A stretch of DNA of 50,838 nt from Bacillota bacterium (lineage in GTDB: Bacteria; Bacillota; UBA5301; Bu52): assembly GCA_014896355.1 (NCBI GenBank), contig JADBKO010000042.1, forward strand, positions 1 to 50,838. The letters run 5' to 3'. This document shows positions 33,725 through 43,265 of the stretch, in pieces (positions within the stretch are counted from its first letter, which is position 1; each line of letters starts with the position of its first letter). The notes under the pieces are model-generated. The model was not told the DNA's origin. It worked only from the letters and a program-made list of their open reading frames with translations, and made no database searches. The position numbers and the translations under genes are program-made.

Positions 33725-34654
33725 ATGGTGGTGGCCAGTGGCGAACTTTTGTTCGTGAAGAGTGTGAAGGATGGGATTCCCAACCGGGACCCCCTGGCAG
33801 AAAGCGACGCCAGGCGGATCTTTGACGAGGCGGACGGGCGCATCTCGCTCTCCGACGTCAGCATCAAGCGGGATGTCCGGGATTACGTTCTGGACCGGTT
33901 CCCGGAAGGAGGCGCCGATAAGAGGCATTTCGTGTTCGTACGGGAGGAACGGGACGAGAAGGGGAACCTTCTGAGCCGCGCTGGTCTGGCACAGGAGATC
34001 CGGGACAAGGTGGGGGCCGCGAAGGAGAACCTGCGGGAAGTCCTGCCCCGTGCAGCCTTTGATGTGCGGGTCTTTGGGACCGTGTTTTCTGTGCCCAAGG
34101 AGCCCTTCCATTTTACGGGGCCGGTGCAGTTCGGGTGGGCGCACTCGCTGCATCCGGTGGAAAGCCGCTATGTCCAGGGAACGGTCGTCATGCCTTCCGG
34201 CGACGAGAAGGGCCAGGGCACGATTTGGAGCACCTACATCGTTCCGTTCGCCGTGTTTGCCATGCCGGGGCTCATCAATCACGCCCTGGCAGAGAAAACC
34301 GGCATGGCCGACGATGATGTGGAGCTTCTTCTGGAAGCGTTGTGGAAAGGGACCCAGCACCGGCAGGCCCGCGGGCGGGGCATCCAGCAGCCTCTTTTCC
34401 TACTTCATGTGGAGTACCACGATCCCTTCTTCCGTATCGGGTATCTGGAAGAAGGAATCAGGCTTCTGCCCGGAGCGGACGCGTGGCGGCAAGACGTGAA
34501 GCCCAGCCAGGTCAGTGAGATTCAACTGGATGTGACCAAGTTGGGCCAGATGTTGGCGTCGGCGAAAGACAAGATCTCCCGCTGCCGCCTGTGGGTGAAT
34601 CCTGAACTCAGGCTGGTGGGTGAACTCCCGGCGGAACCTGGGAAGGCTTGGTAG
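33725..34654 (+). CDS. cas7: Type I-B Cascade backbone protein Cas7 (Csh2 type)
   Basis: A 309-residue RAMP-fold protein of the Csh2/Cas7b group. It begins LLFVKSVKDGIPNRDPLAES, contains DVSIKRDVRDYVLDRF near 45 and RVFGTVFSVPKEPFHFTGPV near 115-135, and HSLHPVESRYVQGTVV. It forms the crRNA-binding filament of Cascade. It follows cas8b within 2 bases. Confidence 0.92.
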   Translation: MVVASGELLFVKSVKDGIPNRDPLAESDARRIFDEADGRISLSDVSIKRDVRDYVLDRFPEGGADKRHFVFVREERDEKGNLLSRAGLAQEIRDKVGAAKENLREVLPRAAFDVRVFGTVFSVPKEPFHFTGPVQFGWAHSLHPVESRYVQGTVVMPSGDEKGQGTIWSTYIVPFAVFAMPGLINHALAEKTGMADDDVELLLEALWKGTQHRQARGRGIQQPLFLLHVEYHDPFFRIGYLEEGIRLLPGADAWRQDVKPSQVSEIQLDVTKLGQMLASAKDKISRCRLWVNPELRLVGELPAEPGKAW

Positions 34655-34670
34655 GAATGGGGCGATTCCG

Positions 34671-35369
34671 ATGCAGCTTCTCACTTTTGATTTGCGCGGC
34701 CCCCTTGCCCATTTCCGGCGGCCCGACACCACAGCCACCCACGCCACATATCCATTCATCACCCGGACAGCTCTGAGGGGACTCTTGGCGGCTGTTCTAG
34801 GGATGGATGAGTTTCAAGGGCACGGCTGGGCCGGTGTGCAGCTGCTGGCGCCTGTGCGGACACGCACGCAGGGGTTGTCCCTGTTGGGGAAAGCCTTCTT
34901 GAGCAGCGGGCGGGCATTCAACCGCCTTACTTCGGTGGAGCTGGTGGTCGGCCCTCACTACCGGATTTACTATGCCGGGGACTATGCCGACGAATTGGCT
35001 GCCCGCATCGCTTCGCGCCGCAGCACATATCCCACGTATCTGGGCAGCGCTTTCGCCCTTTGTGTGCCTCACTGGGTGGGGCTCCTATCCGCCGAGGAGG
35101 CGGCGCTTTCGCCTGGCGAAGCCCTGGATACGCCCGCAGTTGTGCCTGCCCATATGGTGGACGAGCTGGTGGTGGTCCCGGGGCGGCAATATGCCCGCGC
35201 CGGCGGGATGCTGCACGAGTCCCTGGGAGGTCGCCGTTTCCGCGGCACCCTCGACCTAATCTATGAGGTGGCCGGCAGACCCATACGGTTCCGCCCAAAG
35301 GCCGGCCCGCTGGAGCCGCAGGTGCGCCTGATGCGGCTTGCTTCTGGCGAGGTGATCTGCTTGTGGTAA
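34671..35369 (+). CDS. cas5: Type I-B Cascade protein Cas5
   Basis: A 232-residue RAMP protein. The N-terminus LLTFDLRGPLAHFRRPDT followed by TYPFITRTALRGLLAAVLG is typical of Cas5 (strand, then P-x-x-T-A-x-x-G). A C-terminal beta region ends with EVICLW. ATG 34671 was chosen after AGGAATGGGG. An open frame begins earlier but overlaps the cas7 end. It caps the 5' handle of crRNA. Confidence 0.9.
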   Translation: MQLLTFDLRGPLAHFRRPDTTATHATYPFITRTALRGLLAAVLGMDEFQGHGWAGVQLLAPVRTRTQGLSLLGKAFLSSGRAFNRLTSVELVVGPHYRIYYAGDYADELAARIASRRSTYPTYLGSAFALCVPHWVGLLSAEEAALSPGEALDTPAVVPAHMVDELVVVPGRQYARAGGMLHESLGGRRFRGTLDLIYEVAGRPIRFRPKAGPLEPQVRLMRLASGEVICLW

Positions 35370-37774
35370 TTCCGCTCGGGGAATGCGCCGCCCGTCCTCC
35401 CCAGGACGGGCGGTCCTATCCCCTGATCGCTCATTTGGAAGCAGTGGCTCGCGGCTGTGGGGATCCCCACGGAGACTTGCCGGCGAGGCTCTCTTATCTT
35501 GGCGGGCTGCTCCACGATGCAGGCAAGGCGGCGGAACGCTGGCAGAAGGAGATGCTGGCGGGAAAGCAGGATCTTCCGCTGCATTCGTGGATCGGAGCCT
35601 ATCTGTACGCCTACACCGTCCGCCGTATCCTGGAGGCCGGCCATGCCGGTCCTTTGGGCGGTTCGCCCAGGGGGCCCCAGGCACCTCGGCCCGTCAGCCC
35701 AGGTGTGGCGGCCTGGGTCGTACGGACCATTTTGGATGTGGCAGATCATCATTCCGTCCTGGGCGACGTAGACGGCCTCCGGGCGCCCTGGAAGGCGCAC
35801 TGGAATGACCAGGTTTGGTTCGAGATGGACTTGAATGGACTGCGCGATCTGGTCCGCCAGCATTTGCCGGATTTTCCCGAATTGCCCACGGCCGAGGAAT
35901 TGGCGTCGCGCCAGGAAAAGTATTCCATGGAGCGGCTGTGGCACCAGTGGACGCGCGCGGCGGCCCAAAGCACGCGTGCCCAGGTTACGGACCAGGCGAG
36001 GTCCGTTCTGCGCCTGCCTACGGCCCGTTTGATTGCAGCTGATCGCTGCGATGCCGCCGGGATCACTGAGCAGGAACTGTCCCCGGCAGAGGCGGCCTCG
36101 GCCCTGCGTTGTCTCGAGGAGGCGCTGGCCGCGAAGCAGCGGAAGGCCTGGGGAACCCCGCAGCAGACGATCGCCGAAATGCGTGCCCGGGTGGCAGAAC
36201 GGGTGGCGCGCCGATTTGAAGGACTTGCCCCTGATCAGCGTGTCGTGGCGCTGGAACTGCCCACCGGATTGGGAAAGACCCTTTTGGGGCTTCGTCTGGC
36301 CCTTTGGTCTGCAGCGCAACGGCGCGCACGGCGCGTGGTCTATGTGGCTCCTTATTTGTCTATCCTCTCTCAGGCGGCAAAGGAGATTCAGGAAGTCACC
36401 GGCCTTGGTGTACTGGAGCACCACCATCTCTCCGCCTTGAAAGCACCGCCCTTTTCGCAGGCCGGGCACGAGGATCTGACCCTGGAGTCCTGGCAGGCGC
36501 CGGTGGTGGCCACCACCTTCAACCAGTTTGTACGGGGGCTCTTTCCGGCCACGGCCCAGCAGTCCATGCGGCTGGCAGCTTTGCAGCGGGCGTTCATCAT
36601 CATCGACGAGCCGCAGATCATGGAACCAGGTACCTGGAATCTGATGCTCAGTTTCCTGGGCGCCGCCATTGCGGACCTGGATAGCCGCCTGCTGCTCATG
36701 TCGGCCACCATGCCTCCGCTTGCGGCATTGGGGGGACCGCTGGCGCGGTTCGACGCCGGCGAGAAGCCATTGGACCGTTTCGTCCTGCGGTCTCTGGCGG
36801 GGCACATGGACATATCGGCGCTTGCAGCCGAGGCTTTCAACCAGGTCAGGGCAGGTCACAGTACTGCCGTGATCCTCAACACCATCAAGGATACCGTTTT
36901 GGTCTTTGAGGCCTGTCAGCACTTGGCCGGGCGGGATCCTGCCGTTCTTTTGTGCCTTCACGGCGCCATGACCCCCCTCCACAAGCATCATCAAATCGAG
37001 AAGATCCGCCGCGCCCTGGAGGAAGGCAGGGCAGCTCTGGTGGTGTCCACCCAGGCCATCGAGGCCGGAGTGGACCTCAGTTTCCGCCGCATCTATCGCG
37101 CCCGGCCGGTCTTGCCGTCTGTAGTGCAGGCGGCGGGCCGGGCCAACCGGCATGCCGAGGGCGGCCCCGCGCCCGTTTACGTGTTTGACTTCCGGCGGGG
37201 GAGCCAAGATACGCGGCCCTTCGTGTACCGCAACGCTGTGGCCCGCGAAGTCACGGACGCCCTGTTGCCTGCGTCGTTGGAGATCGGCGAAGCGGAGTCC
37301 TACGCGCGGGTGAACGCGTATTTCAAGGAGTTCTTTGCCCGCAGCCCGGCGGAAGGGGACATTCAGCGCCTGGCGGCGGCCGCCGCAGGGCAATGGACCC
37401 AGCTGGCGCAGGTGAAAGTGTTCGACGACACGTTGGCCGGGCAGGAAGTGGCGGTCTTTGTGCCCTGGGGTGCGAGGATCATGCCGGAGTACGTACGGGC
37501 TGCCATGGAGGGGTTTGGGCTAAGGGATCCAGAGGATCTCTATCGGCACTATGTGACGCCCGGATGGATGGCGAAGCTCGATTTTTCGGCCAGGAAACGC
37601 TTTATGGCTCTGCTGCTTCAATTTGTGGTACCTCTCAGCTTCAAAGTCGCCCGCAGAGTGGCGGCGCCGGACGAGGAGCGCTCCATCTGGCGGCTGGCCG
37701 ATATAAACACTTACTCGGACACCGTGGGACTTGGGGGAGTCCTGGCAAAGGAAGAAGAGACGCAGATCTGGTGA
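35363..37774 (+). CDS. cas3: CRISPR helicase-nuclease Cas3 (HD plus helicase)
   Basis: An 803-residue protein. The HD nuclease domain covers residues 15-150: H24, the HD pair in GLLHDAGK at 51-52, H74 and DHHS at 128-131. The superfamily 2 helicase core begins with ELPTGLGKT near 297-305 (Walker A), motif II is IIDEPQIM near 416 (DEPQ rather than DEAH), motif III is LLMSATMP, and motifs V and VI are VSTQAIEAGVDLSF and QAAGRANRH near 590. GTG 35363 overlaps the cas5 stop. It degrades DNA targeted by Cascade. Confidence 0.94.
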   Translation: MVIPLGECAARPPQDGRSYPLIAHLEAVARGCGDPHGDLPARLSYLGGLLHDAGKAAERWQKEMLAGKQDLPLHSWIGAYLYAYTVRRILEAGHAGPLGGSPRGPQAPRPVSPGVAAWVVRTILDVADHHSVLGDVDGLRAPWKAHWNDQVWFEMDLNGLRDLVRQHLPDFPELPTAEELASRQEKYSMERLWHQWTRAAAQSTRAQVTDQARSVLRLPTARLIAADRCDAAGITEQELSPAEAASALRCLEEALAAKQRKAWGTPQQTIAEMRARVAERVARRFEGLAPDQRVVALELPTGLGKTLLGLRLALWSAAQRRARRVVYVAPYLSILSQAAKEIQEVTGLGVLEHHHLSALKAPPFSQAGHEDLTLESWQAPVVATTFNQFVRGLFPATAQQSMRLAALQRAFIIIDEPQIMEPGTWNLMLSFLGAAIADLDSRLLLMSATMPPLAALGGPLARFDAGEKPLDRFVLRSLAGHMDISALAAEAFNQVRAGHSTAVILNTIKDTVLVFEACQHLAGRDPAVLLCLHGAMTPLHKHHQIEKIRRALEEGRAALVVSTQAIEAGVDLSFRRIYRARPVLPSVVQAAGRANRHAEGGPAPVYVFDFRRGSQDTRPFVYRNAVAREVTDALLPASLEIGEAESYARVNAYFKEFFARSPAEGDIQRLAAAAAGQWTQLAQVKVFDDTLAGQEVAVFVPWGARIMPEYVRAAMEGFGLRDPEDLYRHYVTPGWMAKLDFSARKRFMALLLQFVVPLSFKVARRVAAPDEERSIWRLADINTYSDTVGLGGVLAKEEETQIW

Positions 37775-37792
37775 TCGGGAGCGTGATGTGTG

Positions 37793-38299
37793 ATGGCGGC
37801 GGCCCTTCCCCCTGTCTCAGGAACCCTGGTATGGTACTACACAATCTGCCCGCGTGAGTGCTGGCTCATGTGCCACCAGCTCAACCCGGACGAAGACGAT
37901 CCCAACATCGAGTACGGCCGCTTTCTCCAGGACCAGGCCTACAAACGGGAAAAGAAGGAAGTGGGCCTGGGCGCCAACCGGATCGATTTCATCGACGCCG
38001 TGGGAGGGGAATTGGTCGTCGTGGAAGTCAAGAAATCCTCCCGCGCCTTGGAAAGCGCCCGGATGCAACTGGCACACTACCTCTTATCTCTCGAGGAGAA
38101 CGGCGTGCGGGCCACCGGTGAGCTTCGCTTCCCTGATGAACGGCGCCGGGAGGCCGTCATCCTTGATGACCAGCTGCGCAAAGAAGTGGAGCAGACCCGG
38201 GCTGCGGTGCGCCGCCTGATGGTCCAGCCGCAGCCCCCGCCGGTAAAGCGTATCCACTGGTGCCGCAGGTGCGCGTACGCTCAGTTTTGCTGGGCCTAG
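37793..38299 (+). CDS. cas4: CRISPR adaptation nuclease Cas4 (Dna2/RecB type)
   Basis: A 168-residue RecB-like nuclease. The first iron-sulfur Cys is in CPRECW near 20. Motifs RIDFIDAVGGELVVVEVKKS (D, E-x-K) lie near 65-85. The final Cys cluster is WCRRCAYAQFCW. ATG 37793 is preferred over the adjoining GTG. It trims prespacers and sets PAM choice with Cas1-Cas2. Confidence 0.93.
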   Translation: MAAALPPVSGTLVWYYTICPRECWLMCHQLNPDEDDPNIEYGRFLQDQAYKREKKEVGLGANRIDFIDAVGGELVVVEVKKSSRALESARMQLAHYLLSLEENGVRATGELRFPDERRREAVILDDQLRKEVEQTRAAVRRLMVQPQPPPVKRIHWCRRCAYAQFCWA

Positions 38300-38355
38300 A
38301 AACGCCCGCATCCGCGCCGATGCCCCAACGAACTGTGCGCCGAGGGGGAATGGAC

Positions 38356-39351
38356 GTGTCGCAGCAAACCATCTACATCTTCTCCGATGGCGAACTCAAG
38401 CGGCAAGGCAACACGCTGTGCCTGGAGAGCGACGAGAAGAAGCGGTTCATCCCTGTCCAAACGGTCCGTGAAATCATGGCCTTCGGAGAGATTTCAGTCA
38501 ACAAGCGGGTTTTGGAGTTCCTCTCGCAGAACGAGATTTTGCTTCATTATTTCAGCTATTACGGTTACTATATGGGGACGTTTTACCCACGGGATCATTA
38601 CAATTCCGGGTACATGACCCTCTGCCAGGCCCAGCATTATCTTGACCCGGACAAGCGGCTGGCGTTAGCCCGGAGTTTTGTCCAGGGGGCGGGAGCGAAT
38701 ATCCAACGGGTGCTGGCATACTACGAAAAGCGCGGTAAGGATTTGGGAGAATTCCGCGCCAGCATCACCCGGCTGGCCGAAGCCGTAGAAGAGATGCCGA
38801 GCGTCCCGGAGCTGATGGCCGTGGAAGGAAACATGCGGGAATGCTATTACCAGGCCTTCGATACAATCATCGGCGACGCCGATTTCCGCTTCGAGAGCAG
38901 AACACGCAGGCCGCCGCAGAACCGTCTGAATACCTTGATCAGTTTCGGCAATTCGTTGCTTTATGCCGCGACCTTGAGCGAAATTTACAAGACTCACCTG
39001 GATCCGCGCATTGGCTATCTGCACTCGACGAACAACCGCCGCTTTACGTTGAACCTGGATGTGGCAGAGATCTTTAAGCCCATCGTGGTGGACCGCCTGA
39101 TTTTCTATTTGCTCGGCCACCGGGTCATCCAGGCCGATAGCTTCGACAGTGCCCGAGAAGGCATCATGCTGCAGGATGCCGCTCGAAAGCGCTTTGTGGA
39201 GGCTTTCGACAAACGGCTGGCGGAGACGATTCATCACCGCGAATTGGGGAGAAAGGTCTCTTACCGGGAGCTCATCCGTATGGAGCTTTACAAAATCCAG
39301 AAGCACCTCATGGGAGACAAGCCCTACCAGCCCTTTGTTGCGCTTTGGTAG
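38356..39351 (+). CDS. cas1: CRISPR integrase Cas1 (type I-B)
   Basis: A 331-residue integrase. Metal ligands: Glu in AVEGNMRECYY near 145, His in IGYLHSTNNRRF near 215, and Asp/Glu in LNLDVAEIFKPIVVDRL near 230. It starts SQQTIYIFSDGELKRQGN. GTG 38356 is 7 bases after GAGGGGG; the ATG 6 bases earlier is too close to that site. Confidence 0.94.
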   Translation: MSQQTIYIFSDGELKRQGNTLCLESDEKKRFIPVQTVREIMAFGEISVNKRVLEFLSQNEILLHYFSYYGYYMGTFYPRDHYNSGYMTLCQAQHYLDPDKRLALARSFVQGAGANIQRVLAYYEKRGKDLGEFRASITRLAEAVEEMPSVPELMAVEGNMRECYYQAFDTIIGDADFRFESRTRRPPQNRLNTLISFGNSLLYAATLSEIYKTHLDPRIGYLHSTNNRRFTLNLDVAEIFKPIVVDRLIFYLLGHRVIQADSFDSAREGIMLQDAARKRFVEAFDKRLAETIHHRELGRKVSYRELIRMELYKIQKHLMGDKPYQPFVALW

Positions 39352-39378
39352 GCCCTCGTCGCGGGTAGGGGGAAAGAT

Positions 39379-39642
39379 ATGTATATCATCCTGGTGTACG
39401 ATGCGGATGCCAAGAGGGATCCGAAGATCCTGAAGCTGTGCCGCCGGTACCTGACGTGGGTCCAGAACTCGGTCTTCGAAGGCGAACTCACCGAGGCGAA
39501 ATACAAGATGCTCAAGAGGGAACTTCAACAACTGATTAATGCCAAGGAAGACAGCATCGTGGCATACCAACTGAGGACTACGCACTATTACCGCCGCGAC
39601 ATCATTGGGCGGGAGAAGGGGGGAGTTACGAACCTTCTGTAG
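39379..39642 (+). CDS. cas2: CRISPR adaptation protein Cas2
   Basis: An 87-residue Cas2 with MYIILVYDADAKRDPKIL (the conserved Asp in the first strand), NSVFEGELTEAKYKML and a C-terminal RRDIIGREKG. It sits directly after cas1 and ends the type I-B operon. The following 210 bases, to 39853, show no gene and no repeats. Confidence 0.94.
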   Translation: MYIILVYDADAKRDPKILKLCRRYLTWVQNSVFEGELTEAKYKMLKRELQQLINAKEDSIVAYQLRTTHYYRRDIIGREKGGVTNLL

Positions 39643-39853
39643 CGTGCGCTGCCTTTGCCTCAGCTCGAAACGAACACCTCCCGGGTGCCCGACTGTGCCT
39701 GCGAGCGTATGCGCAAGGCGGCTGCATCAGGCCCCTTCGTCCATGCAGGAAATTTTTCCCATTTGTCGAACATTACAGTTAGTGCGGGTGAGGGGTTCCT
39801 CATGGGATTCGACTGGAGTTGCGTCCGTGCGGCCAGGTGAGGGGCTGTTCGCT

Positions 39854-41686
39854 GTGAGCACTGTCCTTTTGTTTTCGCTGGGGTTACCAGGAGGCTACGA
39901 GGAAACAGACTACTGCATCGGCGAGAATACCTTCCGCGACCGTTTTTCCGCCTTGGCCCTGTACCAGGCGAAGCGCCCGGATAAAATGGTGATCTTGGCC
40001 ACCGCCGAGGCTCAGCGGCAAACGATTCCGCAGTTTCAAGATGCCGCGGCGCGAATTGGCCTGACCTTGAACGCCGACAGTTTCGTCTCCATTCCAGACG
40101 GACGTTCCCAGTCCGAGATCTACGACATCCTGGACGCCATCATCAGCCATGTTGACACGGCTGACCACGTCATTCTGGACATCACCAACTCGTTCCGCCA
40201 CATTCCTTTCATTTATTTCAGCGCGGTGGGTTTTCTGACCAGCCTTAAGCAGGTAACGGTAGAGGTCTATTATGCTGCCTTTGAGCGGGGACAGCCGCGG
40301 ACGGCCATTTTGGACCTCACCGATCTGGTGACGCTCAATGACTGGCACCACGCCTTGCGCAACCTGCAGGAGACAGGTGATCTGCACCGGTTGGCGGAGC
40401 GTATTCGCGACAAAGCCAAGGCTGGCCGCCAGTACGCCAAAGAGCTGCGCCGCTTTGCAAATTGGCTCCTCGGCACAGATGAAGCTTTGGCAGCCGGCTT
40501 ACCTTTGGAAGCGGGCCTCAAGGCGGCCAAAGCAGTGGAGTGGTCAGAAAAGCTGCCCGCTGGCCAAGCCCGTCAATTCCTGGCTGTCGGGGCGGAATCA
40601 TTGCGCCCGCTCTTGGAGGAGCTGCGGCGTTTTGCCATGCCGCCGGGTATAAGGGCAAAAGAGCAGGCAGCTCTGGATTCAAGGGAGCTAGAGCGCCAGC
40701 TGGTTCTGGTGGACTGGTACCTGGAACACGGGCAGGTGGATAATGCTCTGCGGCTCATGCGGGAGTGGGTTGTCAACCGTGTTCTTTGGGCACATCACGT
40801 GACAGATTGGCTTGACCGCGACCAGCGGGCCCGTTGGGAACATGCCATCAATGCCGCCAGCCGCCGCGCCTGGACGGCGTCTCGGGCTGCCACGCACCCC
40901 GCGCCGTCTGGGGCCCATACACCGCCTGCTCCCATCCAGCCCTCCGCGCAGGCACGGGAACGCGCTTACACCCAGGGTGAGGGTCCGGAGAAAGACTCGC
41001 TGCTCTCCTTGTGGGGGATTCTGCGTGATGCCCGTAACGGGGTCGCTCATGCCGGTTTTCAGTCCAGCGTGCTGGAAGATATCGGTCGGGCCGCCGAGTC
41101 GGCCCTACAGACCATTCAGCTCCACAAGAATGATGACCGGTTCTGGCGCCTGGAACGCCAAGTCAAGTACGGGCGCATTCTCCTGACCCCGCTGGGCAGA
41201 AGCACGGGGCTGATCTACACCGCGGTGCTGCGGACCAACCCCGAAGGTTTGTTGGTCGTGACCTCGCAAGAGGCGTTGCATGGTTTGCGTACAGCGCTGG
41301 AAGCTGCCGGAAGGCCGGACTTGCTTCCTGTGGAATTGGGCGGCCAAGCGCCGAACCATGTGTTTCTGTTGAACGACCCTTATACAGGGTATTCCCAGGT
41401 GGAAGACATTCGCTCCGGGGCTTTTTGGCGCGAGGTGATGCTCTACTGCCGGGAGCTCATTTGTAGCATTACCGGGGGAACCACGGTGCTCCAGTGGTGC
41501 GTCAGCACATTGGCTAACGAAGCCCTGCGCCACGGGATTCCCGTGCGAACGGTGGCCATGGTTGACCGGCGGCCCCACGAGGAACAACAGCAGAATCCAT
41601 TTGTGTGCGGCGAAATGATCACCCTGGGGGGAGTGCCCGGGTATGCTGGGCAGGAAAGCCAAGGCGCCCCACAGGACCAGGGTTGA
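39854..41686 (+). CDS. CARF-HEPN-CARF protein (Csx2/Csx1-like), putative cOA-activated RNase
   Basis: A 610-residue protein. Residues 1-165 resemble the Csx2/TM1812 CARF domain: LLFSLGLPGGYEETDYCIG, PDKMVILATAEAQ, HVILDITNSFRHIPFIYF. A helical centre (about 170-420) includes the HEPN motif R394-x4-H399 (RDARNGVAHAGF). Residues about 440-600 look like a second CARF-type fold, with LLVVTSQEALHGLR and ICSITGGTTVLQWCVS, the TGGT signature of Csm6/Csx1 sensors. GTG 39854 follows GAGGGG. Sited between cas2 and cmr1, it is probably an RNase activated by cyclic oligoadenylate from Cmr2. The two-CARF layout is unusual. Confidence 0.75.
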   Translation: MSTVLLFSLGLPGGYEETDYCIGENTFRDRFSALALYQAKRPDKMVILATAEAQRQTIPQFQDAAARIGLTLNADSFVSIPDGRSQSEIYDILDAIISHVDTADHVILDITNSFRHIPFIYFSAVGFLTSLKQVTVEVYYAAFERGQPRTAILDLTDLVTLNDWHHALRNLQETGDLHRLAERIRDKAKAGRQYAKELRRFANWLLGTDEALAAGLPLEAGLKAAKAVEWSEKLPAGQARQFLAVGAESLRPLLEELRRFAMPPGIRAKEQAALDSRELERQLVLVDWYLEHGQVDNALRLMREWVVNRVLWAHHVTDWLDRDQRARWEHAINAASRRAWTASRAATHPAPSGAHTPPAPIQPSAQARERAYTQGEGPEKDSLLSLWGILRDARNGVAHAGFQSSVLEDIGRAAESALQTIQLHKNDDRFWRLERQVKYGRILLTPLGRSTGLIYTAVLRTNPEGLLVVTSQEALHGLRTALEAAGRPDLLPVELGGQAPNHVFLLNDPYTGYSQVEDIRSGAFWREVMLYCRELICSITGGTTVLQWCVSTLANEALRHGIPVRTVAMVDRRPHEEQQQNPFVCGEMITLGGVPGYAGQESQGAPQDQG

Positions 41687-41727
41687 CCTGACCAGGCCTC
41701 ATGGGATCAGAAAGGTGGCGACGGTAC

Positions 41728-43038
41728 ATGCCGCTACGGATCATCAAGGTAAGGCTGCGGATAGTCACCCCTCTTTTCATGGGTGGCGCCAATCAAGAGG
41801 CTCCCGAATGGAGGCCCCCCAGCATCAAGGGGCTGCTTCGCTATTGGTACCGCGCGTGCCATTACGCGGAGAAAGGCCAAAGTCCGGGAGAAGCCCGCAT
41901 CTTTGGTGGGACAGGCGAGGGCGAAGGACAAGGGCTTTTTCTACTGCATTCCGTGCGTCCGCCCGCCCGGCAAGTGCCGGGCACGGACGTTGAGAAGCTG
42001 TTCGGCCGGTCCGGCCATCCCTTGAGTTATCTGGGGTACGGGATCATTCAGCGTAATAAGTCTGCCAGGGGGCAGGGGTCAGGTGAGCGCAATGTGACTG
42101 CCAGGGGAGCCCTCTTGGGCGATGCGGAGCTGGTCCTCCGTTTCAAGCCAGCCAGTGCGGATGCGGACATCGAAGCGGTGCTGGGCTCCCTGTGGCTGCT
42201 GTGCCATGTGGGCGGAATGGGCTCGCGCAGCCGCCGCGGGCTGGGCTCTGTAACCTGGCTGGATTCGGAGATGGTGCAGGCCGGTGCCGATGGGCTGCAA
42301 GATGCCCCGGAAGTGCGTGAGCAGGGGGTTGGACCGAACCAGGGTGGGGCCACCAGCGGACCCGCAGCCCCAGAACCGTGGGAATGGCCGCGGCAGGCCG
42401 CCAACGTGGAGCAGCTTGAGCAGGATATCCGTTCCGTCCTGGCCCGGCTTTGCCCACAACCGCCCGGGCAGGGGACAGTTTATACGGCCTTCTGCAAGGG
42501 TACCAGGATTCTGATCGGTTCGCCCGCAAGTACATGGGAGACGGCGCTGCAGGCGGTTGGACAAGCCCTGCAGAATCACCGCACTTACCGGCACCAGCCG
42601 CCCGGTTACCCGGAGGATCACGACCTTGTGCATACCTTTGCCCATACAGGCCGTGCTGCGGCAGCGCCACGGCGGACCGTATTTGGGCTGCCCCATAATT
42701 ATTTCTTCAGTCGTGACAAAATGAGTGTCTCCGTGGACCCCGTCGGGGGCAACGGCAATGTGAATCGCCGGGCTAGCCCGCTTTTTATTCATATAGAACA
42801 ATTGGCCGGGCCCCCTGAGTCCTACGTTCCCGTTGTGACCTTTATCCCTGCGCGCTTCTCGCCGAAAGGGGTGCAGATAAGGCTGGAGTCAAGGGATCCT
42901 TCGGGTGGGAGGCACCTTTCGCATAGCGCAACAGTGCCGGCCCCGGCAGCGCCCGATGAACCAGGCGGGTATGGGCCCATACATGCCTTTCTTGATCAGT
43001 TCAAGCGGGCCACCCACGCCCGGGAGGTGACGTTATGA
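41728..43038 (+). CDS. cmr1: Type III-B RAMP protein Cmr1
   Basis: A 436-residue Cmr1. The N-terminus RIIKVRLRIVTPLFMGGANQ followed by RPPSIKGLLRYWYRACHY (the RAMP P-S-I-K-G-x-L-R-x-W pattern) is diagnostic. LCHVGGMGSRSRRGLGSV is the G-rich loop. A Gly/Pro-rich insert lies near 195-230. ATG 41728 follows AAGGTGG. It overlaps cmr2 by 4 bases. Confidence 0.92.
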   Translation: MPLRIIKVRLRIVTPLFMGGANQEAPEWRPPSIKGLLRYWYRACHYAEKGQSPGEARIFGGTGEGEGQGLFLLHSVRPPARQVPGTDVEKLFGRSGHPLSYLGYGIIQRNKSARGQGSGERNVTARGALLGDAELVLRFKPASADADIEAVLGSLWLLCHVGGMGSRSRRGLGSVTWLDSEMVQAGADGLQDAPEVREQGVGPNQGGATSGPAAPEPWEWPRQAANVEQLEQDIRSVLARLCPQPPGQGTVYTAFCKGTRILIGSPASTWETALQAVGQALQNHRTYRHQPPGYPEDHDLVHTFAHTGRAAAAPRRTVFGLPHNYFFSRDKMSVSVDPVGGNGNVNRRASPLFIHIEQLAGPPESYVPVVTFIPARFSPKGVQIRLESRDPSGGRHLSHSATVPAPAAPDEPGGYGPIHAFLDQFKRATHAREVTL

Positions 43039-43265
43039 GCACCCTGATGCTTCAGTTCGCCTTCGGCCCGGTCCAGAGCTTCGTGTCACAGGCCCGGACC
43101 ACCCGGGACCTTTGGGCTGGGTCCTACTTGTTGTCGTACCTGGCGGGCACCGCCATGACGGCTGCGCTGAGGACCAGCCAGAAGATTCACCTGGTTACGC
43201 CGTCCCCGGACGATCCTCTGCTTCGAGCGTTACACCGGAGGAAGTGGCCCAAGCCAGCCAGTTAG
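43035..43265 (+). CDS. cmr2: Cmr2 (Cas10) N-terminal piece, cut by a frameshift
   Basis: The 76-residue frame starts LMLQFAFGPVQSFVSQARTT RDLWAGSYLLSYL, the classic first beta-alpha unit of Cmr2 after the HD domain. The gene thus begins without an HD nuclease. After LVTPSPDDPLLRAL the frame runs into unrelated residues and a TAG, while the homologous sequence continues in another frame. Adding one base near 43,230 would give RALTPEEVAQAS and restore continuity. The ATG overlaps the cmr1 stop. Confidence 0.8.
   Translation: MSTLMLQFAFGPVQSFVSQARTTRDLWAGSYLLSYLAGTAMTAALRTSQKIHLVTPSPDDPLLRALHRRKWPKPAS

Noticed and set aside
39643-39853. CRISPR array or leader between cas2 and the CARF-HEPN gene
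   Set aside because: No repeated unit of 20-40 bases; only unique sequence.
43200-43265. Programmed -1 frameshifting in cmr2
   Set aside because: No slippery heptamer and no obvious stimulatory stem at the shift site, so a plain indel is the simpler explanation.
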